From Pyrinomonadaceae bacterium (GTDB lineage: Bacteria > Acidobacteriota > Blastocatellia > Pyrinomonadales > Pyrinomonadaceae): DNA of 64,000 bases. Made by a program: the position numbers and the translations under genes. Shown here piece by piece: positions 61,972 to 64,000 of this stretch. The notes under the pieces were generated by a model that was given only the letters and a program-made list of their open reading frames with translations, ran no database searches and was not told the DNA's origin. The DNA lies in the NCBI GenBank assembly GCA_036277115.1, contig DASUNM010000023.1:1240001-1304000 (forward strand), given 5' to 3'. Each line of letters opens with the position of its first letter. Position 1 is the stretch's first letter.

Positions 61972-63720
61972 ATGCGTTGGTCACAATATTTCATTCCTAC
62001 TCTGCGTGAAGATCCGGCTGACGCCGAGGTCGTCTCGCACAAGCTTCTCTTGCGCGCCGGTATCATTCGGCAATTATCCGCCGGAATCTATTCGTATCTG
62101 CCGCTCGGGCAACGCGTCGTTCTGAAAGTGATGGAGATTCTGCGCGAAGAGATGAATCGCGTTGGCGGGCAGGAGTTCTATCTGCCGGCGCTGCATCCGG
62201 CGGAACTTTGGCAGGAATCGGGCCGTTGGAACGCGATTGGTGACGAGATGTTTCGGCTGAAGGATCGCAAGCATGCGGACATGTGCCTCGGCATGACGCA
62301 TGAAGAAGTGTTCACCTCGATCGCGCGCCACGAAATCCGTTCGTACAAGCAACTGCCGCAAGTTTGGTATCAGATTCAAATCAAGTTTCGCGACGAAGCG
62401 CGGCCAAAGTCAGGTCTGATGCGCCTGCGCAGCTTCATCATGAAAGATGCGTACACGTTCGATGTTGATTGGGAAGGGCTCGACAAGTCATTCACAGACC
62501 AGCGCGAGGCCTACAAAAGAGTTTTCACGCGCTCTGGAATTCAGTTTTCAATCGTCGAAGCGTCATCAGGTTCAATGGGCGGCAGCGAATCGAACGAGTT
62601 CGTCGCGCGCACAGACGCCGGTGAGGATTTGATTGCCAGCTGCTCGAATTGTGATTACGCGGCGAATCTCGAGAAAGCGACATCGCGTTTGGCAACTGTC
62701 GCAGACGAACCAGGGCCGGCTGCTCCCGAAGAATTTCCGACGCCGGGCGTGCGCACGATCGAAGACTTGACAACATTTCCCGGTGGCGCGGCGGCGGAGC
62801 GGCAGATCAAGACGCTGGTGTACTTCGCGACTCTGAATGACGAACTGACGCCGGTGCTTGCGCTGGTGCGTGGCGATCATCAACTACACGAAGTGAAGTT
62901 GAACGATGCGCTTGGATCGACGGCTGCGCGACCGGCGCATCCGGAAGAGATTCGTGAACTGCTTGGCGCGAATGCCGGAAGCCTGGGCGGAGTTCGCGCC
63001 AAACAGTTTGCGCGCGGTGGAAACAAGACACTGATAATCATCGCCGACAACGGAATCAAGGGCCGGCGCAACATGACGACCGGCGCCAACAAAGACGAGC
63101 ATCACCTGCGCGGCGTGGATATTGAGCGCGACATCGAAGTCGACAAGTGGGCCGACTTGCGCGCCGTAAATTCCGGTGAGCCTTGTCCTCGCTGCGAAAC
63201 CGGCACGCTCGAAGTCTTCAAGGCCATGGAAATCGGCCACATCTTCAAGCTTGGAACAAAGTATTCCGAATCGATGGGCGCGACCGTGCTGACGGCTGAT
63301 GGTAAGGAAGTTCCCATCGTTATGGGCAGTTACGGCATCGGTGTCGAGCGCATCATCACCGCAGCCATCGAACAAAACCATGACGCGGACGGGATCATCT
63401 GGCCGAAGTCACTTACTCCGTTCGACGCGATCGTCACCGTGACGAACATGAAAGACGAGAAACTGCGCGCCGCGGGCGACAAGCTTTATCAAGAGTTGTT
63501 CGAGGCCGGCTTGCAGGTTCTGCTAGACGATCGCGACGAGCGCGCGGGCGTGAAATTCAAAGACGCCGACCTAATCGGCATTCCCTATCGCATCACGATT
63601 GGCAAGAAGATCGCTGACGGAGCGGTGGAGTTGTTTGACCGTCGCGCGAAGCAGAGTGAAGACGTGAAGCTGGATGAGATCGTGTCACGAGTCCAAAAGC
63701 TCGCGTTGTCAGTGTCATAG
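61972..63720 (+). CDS. proS: Prolyl-tRNA synthetase
   Basis: This 582-residue class II synthetase starts [20 protein letters not shown]. Motif 1/2 regions ([20 protein letters not shown], then [20 protein letters not shown]) and motif 3 ([20 protein letters not shown] near residue 450) are present. The insertion at about 225-390 (bacterial editing domain) and a C-terminal anticodon-binding domain fit the long E. coli-type enzyme. ATG 61972 matches the family start; an upstream TTG at 61882 lies in the palindromic repeat. Confidence 0.97.
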   Translation: MRWSQYFIPTLREDPADAEVVSHKLLLRAGIIRQLSAGIYSYLPLGQRVVLKVMEILREEMNRVGGQEFYLPALHPAELWQESGRWNAIGDEMFRLKDRKHADMCLGMTHEEVFTSIARHEIRSYKQLPQVWYQIQIKFRDEARPKSGLMRLRSFIMKDAYTFDVDWEGLDKSFTDQREAYKRVFTRSGIQFSIVEASSGSMGGSESNEFVARTDAGEDLIASCSNCDYAANLEKATSRLATVADEPGPAAPEEFPTPGVRTIEDLTTFPGGAAAERQIKTLVYFATLNDELTPVLALVRGDHQLHEVKLNDALGSTAARPAHPEEIRELLGANAGSLGGVRAKQFARGGNKTLIIIADNGIKGRRNMTTGANKDEHHLRGVDIERDIEVDKWADLRAVNSGEPCPRCETGTLEVFKAMEIGHIFKLGTKYSESMGATVLTADGKEVPIVMGSYGIGVERIITAAIEQNHDADGIIWPKSLTPFDAIVTVTNMKDEKLRAAGDKLYQELFEAGLQVLLDDRDERAGVKFKDADLIGIPYRITIGKKIADGAVELFDRRAKQSEDVKLDEIVSRVQKLALSVS

Positions 63721-63735
63721 TGTGGCGTGAGGGAA

Positions 63736-63874
63736 CGCTCCGTAGGAGCGTAATGTTTATAGAACCGCACCACCCACAAGGTTATGAGATGACGCGAAGC
63801 GAGTTTCGCTTCGCGTCATCTTAGTTTTGATTTAAATAGCGGCCCTTATATAAATATTTCGTCCCTACGGGACG
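63736..63874. mobile_element. MITE-like / REP-doublet element, copy 2
   Basis: It is bounded by CGCTCCGTAGGAGCG (63736-63750) and CGTCCCTACGGGACG (63860-63874), with AATGTTTATAG just inside the left end and TATAAATATTT inside the right. The central hairpin is GATGACGCGAAGCGA (63788-63802) with TCGCTTCGCGTCATC (63806-63820). The ends match copy 1 (4383-4524), but the central hairpin sequence is different. It begins 15 bases after the proS stop. Confidence 0.7.
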
Positions 63875-63883
63875 CTAACACCC

Positions 63884-64000
63884 ATGAACGACGACGCAAT
63901 TGAAGCAATCGTCGCTCTCATCATAATCATCGGCCTGATACTTGTCGTGGTGACCCCGGTGATCGCGATGTGGATCTACATCTTCTACCAAAACAGCAAG
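63884..64000 (+). CDS. Small membrane protein, cut by the right edge
   Basis: A frame from ATG 63884 runs to the window end (39 codons). It starts MNDDAIEAIVALIIIIGLIL and continues into VVVTPVIAMW and YIFYQNSK, a single hydrophobic segment that should span the membrane. The rest is outside the window. The start lies ten bases after the MITE-like element. No function can be given. Confidence 0.5.
   Translation, partial: MNDDAIEAIVALIIIIGLILVVVTPVIAMWIYIFYQNSK

Overview
The window looks like chromosomal DNA from a Gram-negative soil-type bacterium, most likely an acidobacterium (Blastocatellia-like). This is an inference from gene content: two large TonB-dependent receptors with N-terminal carboxypeptidase-regulatory-like domains, Tat-exported copper enzymes, a POTRA protein, fairly high G+C, and intergenic regions packed with palindromes and short tandem words. 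No rRNA, IS element, prophage or CRISPR array was seen. One tRNA (Asn, GTT) is present.

Layout. 1-10.9 kb is mostly housekeeping: the 5' part of ada (minus strand, cut by the left edge), a tandem universal stress protein, an amino-acid permease, two paralogous phytoene-dehydrogenase-like flavoproteins, DinB and VOC proteins, folP, tRNA-Asn and a cell-wall amidase. 11-23 kb holds two large proteins of unknown function, a GAF protein, a VTT membrane protein and two TonB-dependent receptors. 23-26 kb holds a cupredoxin-like protein with a lysine-rich KTKKGAFGG repeat tail and a Tat-dependent multicopper oxidase.

26.8-34.9 kb is the most unusual block. A 59-residue peptide with a duplicated ATGVHCGD segment precedes a YcaO enzyme, which overlaps hypF. 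hypC, a phosphoheptose-isomerase-like SIS gene, hypD, hypE and an FmdE-like gene follow on the same strand. It combines a RiPP-like precursor and modifying enzyme with the Fe(CN)2CO assembly machinery of [NiFe] hydrogenases, yet no hydrogenase subunit, hypA or hypB lies in the window.

35-49 kb is accessory: a methyltransferase, a PhyH-type dioxygenase, an ATP-grasp enzyme paired with a Ycf48-like propeller (which carries an echo of the KxAFG motif), five glycosyltransferases, and a minus-strand trio of PRTase-like protein, NIS-siderophore-synthetase-like protein and HAD phosphatase. 49.6-59.9 kb has two probable lipoproteins with one c-type haem motif each, a VanX-like peptidase, a beta-carbonic-anhydrase-like protein, a prolyl oligopeptidase, a sigma factor with a putative zinc-finger anti-sigma partner, and a POTRA-only protein. 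60-64 kb returns to core genes: glyA, rpiB and proS.

At the DNA level two themes stand out. First, many intergenic regions carry 7-mer (once 8-mer, three times 12-mer) degenerate tandem repeats, usually split into two inverted arms. Second, several palindromic element families recur, including two copies of a MITE-like element near the two ends of the window.
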